Source: an uncultured Oscillospiraceae bacterium
GTDB taxonomy: Bacteria; Bacillota; Clostridia; Oscillospirales; Ruminococcaceae
Direction of reading: 5' to 3'
DNA: 42,323 nucleotides
NCBI GenBank assembly: GCA_900539695.1
Contig: UQDG01000019.1
Coordinates: 1 to 42,323 of the forward strand
Below, in pieces: positions 8,173-15,799 of the stretch (position 1 is its first letter; every line of letters begins with the position of its first letter). Below the pieces are notes generated by a model. That model was not told the DNA's origin. It saw only the letters and a list, made by a program, of their open reading frames with translations, and made no database searches. Made by a program: the position numbers and the translations under genes.

Positions 8173-8373
8173 CATTCATAAATATAAATCGTATAATTTA
8201 AATTCACATATACGCATCGTCTTGTAAATTCGATGTAAAGTTGTGTATTATTTGTAAGATCTTGCGTTTTCTTGACTTTTCAACAGATTTTGCCATCATT
8301 TTGTAAGACATTTGTACCGGGTTTCTGTTACACTGTGTATGTGTACAGACAGGAATCACAAGGAGCACCGCAG

Positions 8374-9579
8374 ATGAACTTTACCCAATGGAAAAATTTC
8401 GGGTATCCGGGGCAGGACCTTACCCCCTTTGAGCCGGTGCTGGCCCGGGACAACCTGGTCACGCTGACCAACTATGGCAGGCTGTGCAGTATCCTGTTTG
8501 TCACCACCCCGGTGTGCCATTGTCTGTTCGGGTTCTTTCAGCCATTGAGCACAGTACCGCTGCTGTTGGCGGCAGGTGCGGCGTTTTTCCTGCGGTGGGC
8601 CGCTCAGCGCTGCCTGAACGATCCCGACCAGCTGGTGCCCCGCGCCCGGCTGCTGACCAGCCTGTTCACCCTGCTGATCTTTCTGCTGGGCGTTTACTAC
8701 GACCTCATCCGCCACCCGACCGAGATCAATGTTCTCCTCTGCCTGGTGATGCTGATCCAATTGCTGCTGTTTGATGCCCGGCCGGGGCATAACCTGACGG
8801 TGTCCCTCTCCGGGCTGGCGGTGGTGGTGTTGTGGGAATGCTACGTGCCGGACCCCCACCGGCTGATCAACATCATGTACTGCTTTTTAGCCTCTCTCAT
8901 TGGGCTGTACCTGGCCTGGCACAAGACCCACAACATGTTTGGCATGCTGCTGTATGCCCAGCGGGAGAAAGCTGCCGTAGAAAAGGAAACTTCCACCCAG
9001 GCGGCAGTCAGCCAGTTCCAGCCGCATTTTATCAGCAATATGCTGTCCACCATTCAAATTTTATGCGATGATGCCCCCGCCAAGGCCAAGGACTCCCTGG
9101 GCCTGTTTGCGGATTACATGCGGGTCAGCACCGATGCCTTCAACTATAACGGGCTGGTCTCTTTCCCGCGGGAGTTAGCCCACGCGCGCAACTACGCCGC
9201 GCTGGAGCAGCTGCGCTTTGGCAACAAGCTGCAAGTTGTATATGATATTGAATCCGAGGATTTCCTGCTGCCAGCGCTGACCCTGCAGCCGCTGGTAGAA
9301 AACGCAATCACCCACGGCATTGGCAACAAGCGGGGCGGCGGCACCGTGACCATTGCCACCCGCGAGGAGCCCGACAACTGGCTGATCACCGTGCAGGATG
9401 ACGGCTGCGGCACCGATAACATTGCCGCCGACGGCCTGCCGCCCCAGCAGGAGGGCGGGTTCATCGGCCTGGCAAACGTGCGCCAGCGGGTAGAATCAAT
9501 CGCAAGGGGACGGCTGCATTTTAGCAGCATTAAAAATAAGGGCGCCACGGTAACGGTCGTGCTGCCCAAGGAAAGGTGA
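8374..9579 (+). CDS. Sensor histidine kinase, LytS/YehU-like (His_kinase family)
   Basis: 401-aa membrane kinase. Five or six hydrophobic segments lie between residues 35 and 190, followed by a short coiled coil and the His_kinase motif QFQPHFISNMLSTIQ with H218, then LRFGNKLQV, the N box LQPLVENAITHGIG (about 300-315) and the glycine-rich DDGCGTDN. This is the LytS-type rather than the EnvZ-type architecture. The start is ATG 8374 (AGGAG upstream); a longer in-frame start at 8272 is unlikely. Its stop overlaps the region of the next gene's start, so the pair is co-translated. No signal domain is recognised; the membrane region is probably the sensor. Confidence 0.9.
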   Translation: MNFTQWKNFGYPGQDLTPFEPVLARDNLVTLTNYGRLCSILFVTTPVCHCLFGFFQPLSTVPLLLAAGAAFFLRWAAQRCLNDPDQLVPRARLLTSLFTLLIFLLGVYYDLIRHPTEINVLLCLVMLIQLLLFDARPGHNLTVSLSGLAVVVLWECYVPDPHRLINIMYCFLASLIGLYLAWHKTHNMFGMLLYAQREKAAVEKETSTQAAVSQFQPHFISNMLSTIQILCDDAPAKAKDSLGLFADYMRVSTDAFNYNGLVSFPRELAHARNYAALEQLRFGNKLQVVYDIESEDFLLPALTLQPLVENAITHGIGNKRGGGTVTIATREEPDNWLITVQDDGCGTDNIAADGLPPQQEGGFIGLANVRQRVESIARGRLHFSSIKNKGATVTVVLPKER

Positions 9580-9587
9580 AGAGAAGT

Positions 9588-10436
9588 ATGACGATCCTGG
9601 CAATTGACGATGAGCCAGTTATGCTGGTGCACCTGGAAACCGAGCTGCGGAAGGTCTTTCCCAAAGCAGACATCGTGACCTTTGACGAGTGTGACGAAGT
9701 GCTGGCCTTTCTGGAAACGCCCCAGAGCCGCAGTCTGCAGTATGCGTTTATGGACATCAAGCTGCGGGGCATGCTGGGCATCGAGCTGGCCAAACGCATC
9801 AAGGACCAATGCCCGCAGACGCGCATTTTGTTCTGCACCTCCTACTCCTACTACGCGCTGGAAGCCTACCAGCTGCACGCCCTTGGCTACCTGATGAAGC
9901 CCGTCGACGCCGATAAGCTGCGGGAGGCGGTCTCCCAAATTGAAGCGCAGCTGGGTACCTTCCCGGAGGACGGTACAGAGATCCCCGGCAAACTGGTGGT
10001 GCATACCTTTGGCAATTTTGAGGTGCTGTACAACGGCACACCGCTGGTGTTTGAGCGGGAAAAGGCCAAGGAGCTGCTGGCGCTGCTCATCGACCGGCAG
10101 GGGCTTTCGATGACCAACGGCGAGATTGAGGCCTTTTTGTGGGAGGAGCTGCACTCGCCCCAATATTTGCAAACGCTGTTCTACTCGCTGCGCAAGACGC
10201 TGCGCGGCATCGGGTTTGAGGATCTGCTCATCCGCACACGTAACCACACCAGTATTGATGTGAGCAAGCTGCACTGCGATCTGTACGAGTTTTTGAAAGG
10301 CAGCGCCGACGCCGTAAACAGCTACGCCGGAGAGTACATGAACAATTACAGCTGGGCCGAGCTGACCAACGCCCGGCTGTACAACGGCACTTTTTCAGAT
10401 TTTGTGCTGGCGGCGCAGGCACGGTCAAGACGGTAA
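9588..10436 (+). CDS. Response regulator with winged-helix/BTAD-like output domain
   Basis: 282 aa. The receiver domain (1-120) has DDE at 7-9, the phospho-acceptor D56 in YAFMDIKLRG and K in YLMKPVD. The output half starts with LVVHTFGNFEVLYNGTPLVF and REKAKELLALLIDRQG, typical of the OmpR/SARP-like winged helix in Firmicute regulators with a bacterial transcriptional activator region; it is not LytTR. An alternative GTG at 9576 overlaps the kinase stop by four bases; ATG 9588 begins precisely at the receiver. Pairing a LytS-type kinase with a SARP-like regulator is common in Clostridia but its targets are unknown. Confidence 0.88.
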   Translation: MTILAIDDEPVMLVHLETELRKVFPKADIVTFDECDEVLAFLETPQSRSLQYAFMDIKLRGMLGIELAKRIKDQCPQTRILFCTSYSYYALEAYQLHALGYLMKPVDADKLREAVSQIEAQLGTFPEDGTEIPGKLVVHTFGNFEVLYNGTPLVFEREKAKELLALLIDRQGLSMTNGEIEAFLWEELHSPQYLQTLFYSLRKTLRGIGFEDLLIRTRNHTSIDVSKLHCDLYEFLKGSADAVNSYAGEYMNNYSWAELTNARLYNGTFSDFVLAAQARSRR

Positions 10437-10520
10437 AATGGCAAAAAGGCTTCCCTTTGAGTACCCTCCATAAAGAAGATGCCCCAAGGCGGCTTTTGCA
10501 ACTCAATTTAACAATTATTC

Positions 10521-10559
10521 GAAACGGTGTAGCCCTATTGGTTACGCCGTTTCTGTTTT
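10521..10559. terminator. Intrinsic terminator after the response regulator
   Basis: Stem of 14 positions (10521-10534 with 10540-10553, GAAACGGTGTAGCC against GGTTACGCCGTTTC) followed by TGTTTT. It can end the two-component operon on the plus strand. Confidence 0.75.
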
Positions 10560-10728
10560 CTTGCGCTCCGCGAGAGATTTCTGGAACACTTCTTCCATTT
10601 CTTCTGGTGTCAGTTCGTCGAGAATCCCGACGGCGCTGTAATAAGTATCTACAGTCTGGATACGCTTGCCGTCAAGGTATTTCGGGGCGTAACTTTTAGA
10701 AATCTTTTGTGAACGCCAATCCGAGCAG
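10542..10728 (-). pseudogene. C-terminal gene remnant of unknown family
   Basis: The minus-strand frame encodes about 55 credible residues (SYAPKYLDGKRIQTVDTYYS, then GILDELTPEEMEEVFQKSL and a charged tail) before its stop at 10542. The frame stays open further to 10895, but the part upstream crosses a strong terminator hairpin (10734-10780), so the longer 117-aa frame is not a real gene. I take it as the tail of a lost gene; the family is not recognised. From 10896 to about 11060 I see nothing interpretable. Confidence 0.4.
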
Positions 10729-10733
10729 CAAAA

Positions 10734-10780
10734 AACCGGAGTACACAGCCTGAAATCCGGCTGTGTGCTCCGGTTTATTT
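10734..10780. terminator. Strong bidirectional terminator inside gene debris
   Basis: 17-bp stem (AACCGGAGTACACAGCC at 10734-10750 with its near-perfect complement at 10759-10775, one G-T pair), preceded by an A-run and followed by TTATTTT. No intact gene ends here, so it marks a deleted gene. Confidence 0.8.
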
Positions 10781-11108
10781 TGATGGTACAAATATGGAAT
10801 TTTTTCCATGGAATAAGTCGTAACAAGCCACGGATTTGATTGTTCAAATCCAGCTTGCCAAAGAATTTTTCTGGGACCCTCGCCAATTTTTTCATGGCGC
10901 TTCGATATCTATCTCCGTACTCTTTTACCAGATCGTTTGTGTAGACTTGCCCGCACGATAATCCGGATTCGGCAGATCAACCTCAATAAATGCAGAAAAC
11001 CGCCATGTAAACCGAGATGTAAAGCAGAATATACGCAGTAATTGGTGGTGGCAACCGAACTTTTTCGTTATAATTTGCAGCGTAATCAAGACAAAGGAGG
11101 ATCGAACA

Positions 11109-11328
11109 ATGGCTATCCTATGAGCTGATGGGCTACACTGAACAGGGTGAACCGTGCGAAGTGTATTTCACCAGATCCGGCAGTGCAGAGGACTATTATG
11201 CACCCGGGACCTATATCAAGATCAGCATGAGTAAGACCATCACCCTTGGCGTGGAGGTCGTGGAAGAACCGTCTGTTCCGCAGACAGCGTTGGAGAGAAT
11301 TCAAGAGTTGGGAACCAAAGCTGACTGA
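11109..11328 (+). pseudogene. Remnant of a YxeA-family (DUF1093) gene
   Basis: A TATAAT (11069-11074), a strong AAAGGAGG RBS and ATG 11109 are intact, but the frame stops after four codons. The downstream frame then encodes about 70 residues (YELMGYTEQGEPCEVYF, APGTYIKISMSKTITLG, EEPSVPQTALERIQEL) that match the C-terminal half of YxeA-like small secreted proteins (pattern Y-G-Y-D-x-x-G, L/F-T-F, G-x-Y-L/I-K, V-P-x-A-L). The signal peptide and N-terminal half have been deleted, leaving the expression signals joined out of frame to the tail. Confidence 0.6.
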
Positions 11329-11385
11329 TAGGAATGTGGACAAATCAAATTATTTTATATATAATTTTTATGAGGTGATTGTACT

Positions 11386-11766
11386 ATGTACGCAACAGGA
11401 GTAATAATCATTTTAGTTGCTGTTCTCTATGTTTTATTCTGGATAGCAGTGTCTGCCGGCATCGTCTACCTGTTTATTCTGATCGTGAAGGCACTCAAGA
11501 AATATGTCAACTCCAAGGAAGTACGAGAGGAAAAGAAAGCTGTTGCCAAATCCTTGGGCGAAGCATTGAAGGAAAACCGCATCCGCTGCCAGATGACGCA
11601 GGAATTTGTGGCGGAAACGCTGGGCGTCAGCCGCCAGTCCGTTTCCAAATGGGAGAACGGCTCCAGCGACCCCAACACCTCCAATCTGATTGCTCTTTCG
11701 AAGCTCTACAAGATTTCTCCGGAGGAACTGTTGGAATGTGCAACGAGAACACCGGAGGAAGATTGA
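11386..11766 (+). CDS. Membrane-anchored XRE-family HTH regulator
   Basis: 126 aa. A single hydrophobic segment (residues 5-36) is followed by a basic stretch and an XRE/Cro-type helix-turn-helix at about 56-112 (LKENRIRCQMTQEFVAETLG, then SRQSVSKWENGSSDPNTSNL). Unlike most such proteins, the DNA-binding domain is C-terminal to a membrane anchor. RBS GAGGTGAT precedes ATG 11386. It follows the YxeA remnant on the same strand; in Firmicutes XRE regulators often neighbour small secreted or membrane proteins, but its target here is unknown. Confidence 0.85.
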   Translation: MYATGVIIILVAVLYVLFWIAVSAGIVYLFILIVKALKKYVNSKEVREEKKAVAKSLGEALKENRIRCQMTQEFVAETLGVSRQSVSKWENGSSDPNTSNLIALSKLYKISPEELLECATRTPEED

Positions 11767-11916
11767 GATTTCTTTGCAAAGGTCAGTCAGCTGACAAGAC
11801 CGATATCATCTTCCAACCGGAAAAGTTTTGTCACCGCGGTTCTCTTTTCGGTATAATTTAGGGGTGTAGTTTTGCTTTATTATAGGCGTTGGGCAAGCCG
11901 TTGGCAAAGCATAAAA

Positions 11917-11958
11917 AAGCACCGCCTTGGATAAGACGATGCTTGATGATTTATTTTT
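11917..11958 (+). terminator. Possible weak terminator downstream of the XRE gene
   Basis: Imperfect stem (AAGCACCGCCTT with AAGACGATGCTT, two mismatches) followed by a T-rich stretch. The rest of 11767-12065 holds an isolated TATAAT near 11850 and no credible gene. Confidence 0.35.
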
Positions 11959-12065
11959 GCGGCTGGTTATGACAGCCCAACATATTTATTATAGCACCAT
12001 GGGCATGCACTTATCAATCCTTAACATGCACAAATAATTCATTGCAGGATTGTCTGCTCTGCGAA

Positions 12066-12094
12066 TAGACGAATTTCTAAGCATGTGCTATAGT
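12066..12094 (+). promoter_or_regulatory. Promoter of the large candidate RNA
   Basis: TAGACG at 12066-12071, exactly 17 bases, then TATAGT at 12089-12094 with an extended TG two bases upstream of the -10. The predicted start is near 12101. No RBS-ATG pair of any useful frame follows. Confidence 0.65.
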
Positions 12095-12100
12095 ATAGAC

Positions 12101-12918
12101 ACAGAAAGAAAACAGCCGGAGATAAGGAGATAAGAACTCCAAGCGAAGCCACTTTCTTAACACTTCCCCATAAAAGACCGATCGTGAACAGACCGACATC
12201 TTAAAGCAGATCTCCCGAAGCGGAAACGTGAAGAAGGAGCACTTTAAGGACTCCGATCCAATAGCACGAGGGCAGCGGGAAGAACAAGGAAGAAATTGTA
12301 AAGGCCGCCGGCAGGATTTCGGATGAAAGGAGGCTCTGGACCCGATGGCAAACTTTAAAGATCCCATTCATCACCGGCGGGCCTGGGCCTGCTGAAACGA
12401 AGAGAACCACATTGAAAGCCGCAGGTCGTAACCTGTAAAAGATTGAAAAATTCAGATGGTTGGTTCATAAATCAGATTCAGCAAGCCCAGGGGCCGTCAA
12501 GACAGACCCTGGCGTGTAATATAGATTAAGATGAAAGAAGGTCGGTAGCGATGACCGTCACCACTCCACCGAACAGGAAGAACCTGAATTTCATCTGATC
12601 CACAAGGAGACACTCCAATGTACTAGAGTTAAGAGGCGCAGTCCTCAGCATCAGACCCCGATACCCCAGGAACGATCTTAAGAGCCGAACCGATTTTACC
12701 ACGTTCCACAAATGCTTTTCAGCAAATAACGAACCAGAGGGTAAGACCAATGAACAGGTAAATTGAGATCCTGAAAGGGTTAAACAAAATCGCAAAGTTA
12801 GGATGATCCTTATGAAAACAAGGGTACAGTCCGAAAAATAACGAGTAAGGGTTATGAGGCTATGACTCCGAAGAAGTAAGACCGCCGGGGCGAACAGAAA
12901 TGTTCGCCCCGGCTTTTG
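12101..12918 (+). ncRNA. Large (~820 nt) structured noncoding RNA candidate
   Basis: An ORF-poor, purine-rich stretch bounded by a promoter (12066-12094) and a perfect terminator (12884-12918). It has internal secondary structure: a long-range closing helix pairing CGGAGATA (12117-12124) with TAT-GA-CTCCG (12861-12870); AGATGAAA (12529-12536) with TTTCATCT (12589-12596), enclosing CGGT/ACCG and CAGG/CCTG hairpins; GGCCGCCGG (12303-12311) with CCGGCGGGCC (12374-12383); CCAGGG/CCCTGG (12487-12512); CAGGT/ACCTG near 12423-12436; and several GGAG/CTCC hairpins. Unpaired parts are rich in GAA and AAC, as in large folded RNAs with GNRA loops. Stop codons are dense in all plus frames. The size is like the GOLLD (~800 nt) or ROOL (~600 nt) classes, but I cannot assign it to either from memory, and there is no adjacent tRNA or phage gene. 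Confidence 0.65.
12884..12918 (+). terminator. Strong terminator of the large RNA
   Basis: Perfect 12-bp GC-rich stem (GCCGGGGCGAAC at 12884-12895 with its complement at 12902-12913), AGAAAT loop, then TTTT. It is not followed or preceded by a protein gene end on this strand, which is why an RNA gene is inferred upstream. Confidence 0.92.
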
Positions 12919-12968
12919 GTTTGTGATTCTATTTTGGTTTGCAAAGATGTAGGTCAGCACTTATTGTT

Positions 12969-13442
12969 TTACAGCATACACCGCATAACCCGTGTCGCCT
13001 CTACGAAGTCGTGGGATTCGTACAGGGCGATGGCGGGGGCGTTCTGGGACAGGACGCTTAACTCCAGGTATTCCAGCCGGCGGTCCCGCGCCCAGCGCTT
13101 GGCGGCGCCCAACAAGGTACTGCCAATGCCCTGCTGGCGGTGGGCTTCGTCTACCACCAGGTCCGCCAGGCAGGCGTAGCGGTGGGGCAGCACACAGCTG
13201 AACTCCGGCGTCCAACCCGCATAATTCACCAGCGCAAAACCGACCACCGCGCCGTCCTCCTCGGCCAGCAGATAGTCGGCATCCGCGGCCTTGACGGCCT
13301 GGCGGACAAATTCATCCTCCCGCGGGGCAACGCAGAAAAACTCCGGCTGCAGGTCGACCAACGCCTGATCCAGCTGGCGGTACAGTGCTACGACGGCCGG
13401 GATGTCCCCTTCCCCGGCCGGGCGGATCGTAATCTTGGGCAT
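12969..13442 (-). CDS. GNAT family N-acetyltransferase
   Basis: 157-aa acetyltransferase of the GNAT fold. Motif A (acetyl-CoA binding) is ADLVVDEAHRQQGIGSTLLG, with the R/Q-x-x-G-x-G/S pattern; motif B ends in ALYESHDFVE. The start at ATG 13442 (MPKITIRPAGEGDIPAV) is preceded by GGGGGA and fits the family; the frame upstream does not. Acceptor unknown (an amine, antibiotic or protein N-terminus are all possible). Gene and large RNA converge, separated by the terminator at 12884-12918. Confidence 0.88.
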   Translation of the reverse strand: MPKITIRPAGEGDIPAVVALYRQLDQALVDLQPEFFCVAPREDEFVRQAVKAADADYLLAEEDGAVVGFALVNYAGWTPEFSCVLPHRYACLADLVVDEAHRQQGIGSTLLGAAKRWARDRRLEYLELSVLSQNAPAIALYESHDFVEATRVMRCML

Positions 13443-13463
13443 GCTTATTCCCCCAATCCTATA

Positions 13464-13641
13464 TAAGGCACCACCGCACAATTCCCGCCTAACGGCTCAA
13501 GCACCGCTCCGGCGGCTGCGGCACGGCATCTGCGTTGCCAAAATGCTCGATAAGACATCCAGTATTATCTGCGCTTTTGGCTTAGCAGTTGCCGCACCTC
13601 GCTCGCCGTATCGGCACTTAGAATTATGCGGTATTGCCTTA
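13464..13641. mobile_element. 178-bp MITE-like element with terminal inverted repeats
   Basis: The two ends are 21-bp imperfect inverted repeats matching at 18 of 21 positions: left TAAGGCACCACCGCAC (13464 on), right end reading TAAGGCAATACCGCAT on the other strand (13641 back). There is no ORF. A second copy, inverted, occupies the first 55 bases of the window (53/55 identical). A clear target duplication was not resolved; TA on the left flank is possible. The element lies between the GNAT gene and the terminator of the small-protein gene. Confidence 0.75.
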
Positions 13642-13650
13642 ACGCTAAAA

Positions 13651-13677
13651 CAAAACGGCGGACGCACTTGTCCGCCG
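13651..13677 (-). terminator. Terminator of the 77-aa protein gene
   Basis: CGGCGGAC / GTCCGCCG perfect 8-bp stem (13656-13663, 13670-13677) with an A4 run that becomes U4 on the minus strand, directly after the stop of the small gene. Confidence 0.85.
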
Positions 13678-13682
13678 CTTTC

Positions 13683-13916
13683 TCATTTGATTTCCTGGAT
13701 GGTGTAGTTGAAGCCGTACTCTTCCTGCAGCTTCTTCACGGCAGGCTCGCAGTCCTCGATGAAGGTGGCGGAGTAGACGCTCTGGCCGTTGTGGGCCTTC
13801 TTGTACTCTTCCACGATCTCGTTCAGCTTTGCCCAGCCCTCGTCAGCCTTGGCCTGGTCCATGCTCTGGGGGAAATCGATGATGAATTCGCGGTGTTTGG
13901 GGATACGTGCTTTCAT
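13683..13916 (-). CDS. Small conserved-looking protein of unknown function
   Basis: I do not recognise this 77-aa protein. It is soluble and charged, with an alpha-helical middle (WAKLNEIVEEYKKAHNG) and an alpha/beta tail (AVKKLQEEYGFNYTIQEIK), no cysteine pair and no signal peptide. The AGGAG RBS nine bases before ATG 13916 and its own terminator support it as a real gene. It is 57 bases downstream of tatD and may be the last gene of the metG-EamA-tatD run. Confidence 0.7.
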   Translation of the reverse strand: MKARIPKHREFIIDFPQSMDQAKADEGWAKLNEIVEEYKKAHNGQSVYSATFIEDCEPAVKKLQEEYGFNYTIQEIK

Positions 13917-13973
13917 AATGATACACTCCTGTGATTTTTATCAAAAATATACGTTTTGTATATTCAGGCAGAT

Positions 13974-14765
13974 TTACAGCCCGAAACAGCGCCGGGCATT
14001 TTCGGCGGTCTGGTCCAGCACGGCCTGGGCGTCCATGTCCCAGATCGTGCCGATGTAGGCGGCCACATGGGCGATGTTGCGGCTGTCGTTGCGGGTGCCG
14101 CGCACCGGCTCCGGCGCCATGTAGGGGCAGTCTGTCTCCAGCAAGGCGCGGTCATGGGGGATGGCGGCCAGCACTTTGGCGGCACGTTTGGCGCCTTTGT
14201 AGGTCACGGCACCGCCAAAGCCCAGATACATGCCCTGCTCCACCAGCCAGGCAGCGTCATCGGCGCTGCCGCTGTAGCAGTGCAGGGCACCGCGGGGCTT
14301 ATATTTGCGCAGCAGATCGTACATTTCGGCATGGGCTTCCCGGTCGTGGACCGACACGGGCAGGTCCAGCTCCCTGGCCAGCTGCAGCTGGGCCTCAAAC
14401 AGGGCGTACTGCTCCTCGCGGGGCACGGGCCAGTGGTGGTCGAGGCCGATCTCCCCTACCGCGACAACGGCGGGGTCCTCATACAGCGGACGCATGGCAG
14501 CAAGCTCGGCGCGCCAATCACCGTGGTAGACGGCCACGGTGGCGGCGTCCTCCTCGATGAGGCTTTCCGGGTGGATGCCCAGCGCGGCGTGGAAGTAAGG
14601 CGCGGTGTGCGCCAGCTCCAGCACCTTTTGGGCGTCGCCGGAGTGGGTGGCACATTCCAGCACGCCCACCACGCCGCCCCGGGACAGCGCGGCCAGCAGG
14701 TCGGCACGGTCGCCGTCAAACTGGCGGCTGGCATAATGGGCATGGGTGTCAAAAATATTCGTCAT
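13974..14765 (-). CDS. TatD family metal-dependent deoxyribonuclease
   Basis: 263-aa TIM-barrel hydrolase. Metal ligands of the TatD family are all present: FDTHAHYA (HxH, residues 6-10), VGEIGLDHH (E about 103), VSVHDREAH, ALHCYSG and LETDCPYMAPEP. TatD proteins are Mg2+-dependent 3'-5' exonucleases linked to DNA repair. It lies three bases downstream of the EamA gene, and in many Firmicutes tatD follows metG directly, so the EamA gene looks inserted in a conserved metG-tatD order. Confidence 0.93.
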   Translation of the reverse strand: MTNIFDTHAHYASRQFDGDRADLLAALSRGGVVGVLECATHSGDAQKVLELAHTAPYFHAALGIHPESLIEEDAATVAVYHGDWRAELAAMRPLYEDPAVVAVGEIGLDHHWPVPREEQYALFEAQLQLARELDLPVSVHDREAHAEMYDLLRKYKPRGALHCYSGSADDAAWLVEQGMYLGFGGAVTYKGAKRAAKVLAAIPHDRALLETDCPYMAPEPVRGTRNDSRNIAHVAAYIGTIWDMDAQAVLDQTAENARRCFGL

Positions 14766-14768
14766 GGT

Positions 14769-15713
14769 TCAGCTTTCCTTTGGCTGCGGGGCGCGGTTGA
14801 CTAGGAAGATGCCCACACAGACCAGCACCAGCGCCGCGATGTACTGCCACTCAAACAGCGGCTCGCCGTTGAGCAGGGCCGAGAGCAGCACGTTCATGAT
14901 TGGGATAATAAGCCCGAAGATGGCGATGCGGGAAATGGGGTTGTTCTTCATCAGCAAGGCCCACAGCACATAGCCAGCACCGGAAATGAACGCCAGCACG
15001 AGCAATACCGGGATAGCCCAGCCCTGCTGCGGGTGCAGGCTGCCACCCATGGCAAAGCCGATGACGGCCAGCGCGAACCCTCCGCAGCCCAGGTTGAGGA
15101 CACTGACGGTGAAGCTGTCGGTCTTTTTGGCGGCGGCTTTATTCCACGGCCCGGCCAACGAGAAGATGGCCGAAGCCAGCAGCATGTACAAAATGCCTTT
15201 GGCACTGCCGCTGCCGTAGTTGCCTAAGGTGGCAAACAGGACGCCGCCAAAACCCAGCACGCAGCCCAATGCCTTGCGCGGGGTCATGCGGTCGACATTG
15301 CCGTACAGGAAATGGGCCACGATAACGCCCATAAAGCTTTGGGTGCTGTTGATGATGCCGCCCATGGCACCGGTAAGCAGCGCGGCCGCCGAATAGTAAA
15401 AGAAATACTGTGCGGCGGTCTGCCACAGACCCAACCCGCAGCAGACGGCCAGTTGTTTGCCGCGGGGCATGGGAAGCGGGCGGCGGTTAAGCGCCAGCCC
15501 GGCCAGCCAGACCAGCGCCGCGCCCATCATAAAGCGGACGCCTGCAAAACAGAGGATGGTCGCTGTATCGGAGGAATCGATGGCGAACATCCGATACCCC
15601 ATCTTGATAAACGGCAGTGCCGACCCCCACAGAATGTTGCAGAGGATGGCCATAGCTACAGCAGCTGCCGGATTGGAGAAGAATTTATCCAGCTTTGACT
15701 TCTGGTTATCCAA
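14769..15713 (-). CDS. EamA/DMT family transporter
   Basis: 314-aa drug/metabolite transporter with ten predicted helices in two EamA repeats (the first begins LCNILWGSALPFIKMGYR; the second begins GILYMLLASAIFSLAGPWNKAA). The start is probably TTG 15713 with GGGAGA eight bases upstream; the first in-frame ATG would cut into helix 1. Substrate unknown; members export amino acids, nucleosides or other metabolites. It sits between metG and tatD on the same strand. Confidence 0.88.
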   Translation of the reverse strand: MDNQKSKLDKFFSNPAAAVAMAILCNILWGSALPFIKMGYRMFAIDSSDTATILCFAGVRFMMGAALVWLAGLALNRRPLPMPRGKQLAVCCGLGLWQTAAQYFFYYSAAALLTGAMGGIINSTQSFMGVIVAHFLYGNVDRMTPRKALGCVLGFGGVLFATLGNYGSGSAKGILYMLLASAIFSLAGPWNKAAAKKTDSFTVSVLNLGCGGFALAVIGFAMGGSLHPQQGWAIPVLLVLAFISGAGYVLWALLMKNNPISRIAIFGLIIPIMNVLLSALLNGEPLFEWQYIAALVLVCVGIFLVNRAPQPKES

Positions 15714-15761
15714 ATTTTATTCTCCCAAAATTGCATGACTATGCGATTTTAATTAAAAGTT

Positions 15762-15797
15762 CTTTCAGTTCCTTTCTTTCAAGAAAGGAACTGAAAG
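15762..15797 (-). terminator. Strong hairpin after metG
   Basis: A 17-position perfect stem (15762-15778 with 15781-15797; in practice a long stem with a small loop) followed on the minus strand by ACTTTTAATT. It separates metG from the EamA-tatD pair, so those genes may have partial read-through or a separate start. Confidence 0.85.
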
Positions 15798-15799
15798 CC

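Noticed and set aside
8222..8320. CRISPR-like repeat of TTGTA motifs
   Set aside because: The units are only 6-8 bases, unevenly spaced and without spacers of constant length.
10542..10895. 117-codon minus-strand frame as a whole gene
   Set aside because: It crosses a 17-bp terminator hairpin, and only its last ~55 residues look like protein.
12101..12918. Decayed protein gene or phage remnant
   Set aside because: Stop codons are dense in every plus-strand frame without residual domain strings, while promoter, terminator and paired segments are intact.
12526..12960. 144-codon minus-strand frame across the large RNA region
   Set aside because: It runs through the perfect terminator at 12884-12918, is Leu/Ser-rich without any domain and has no RBS.
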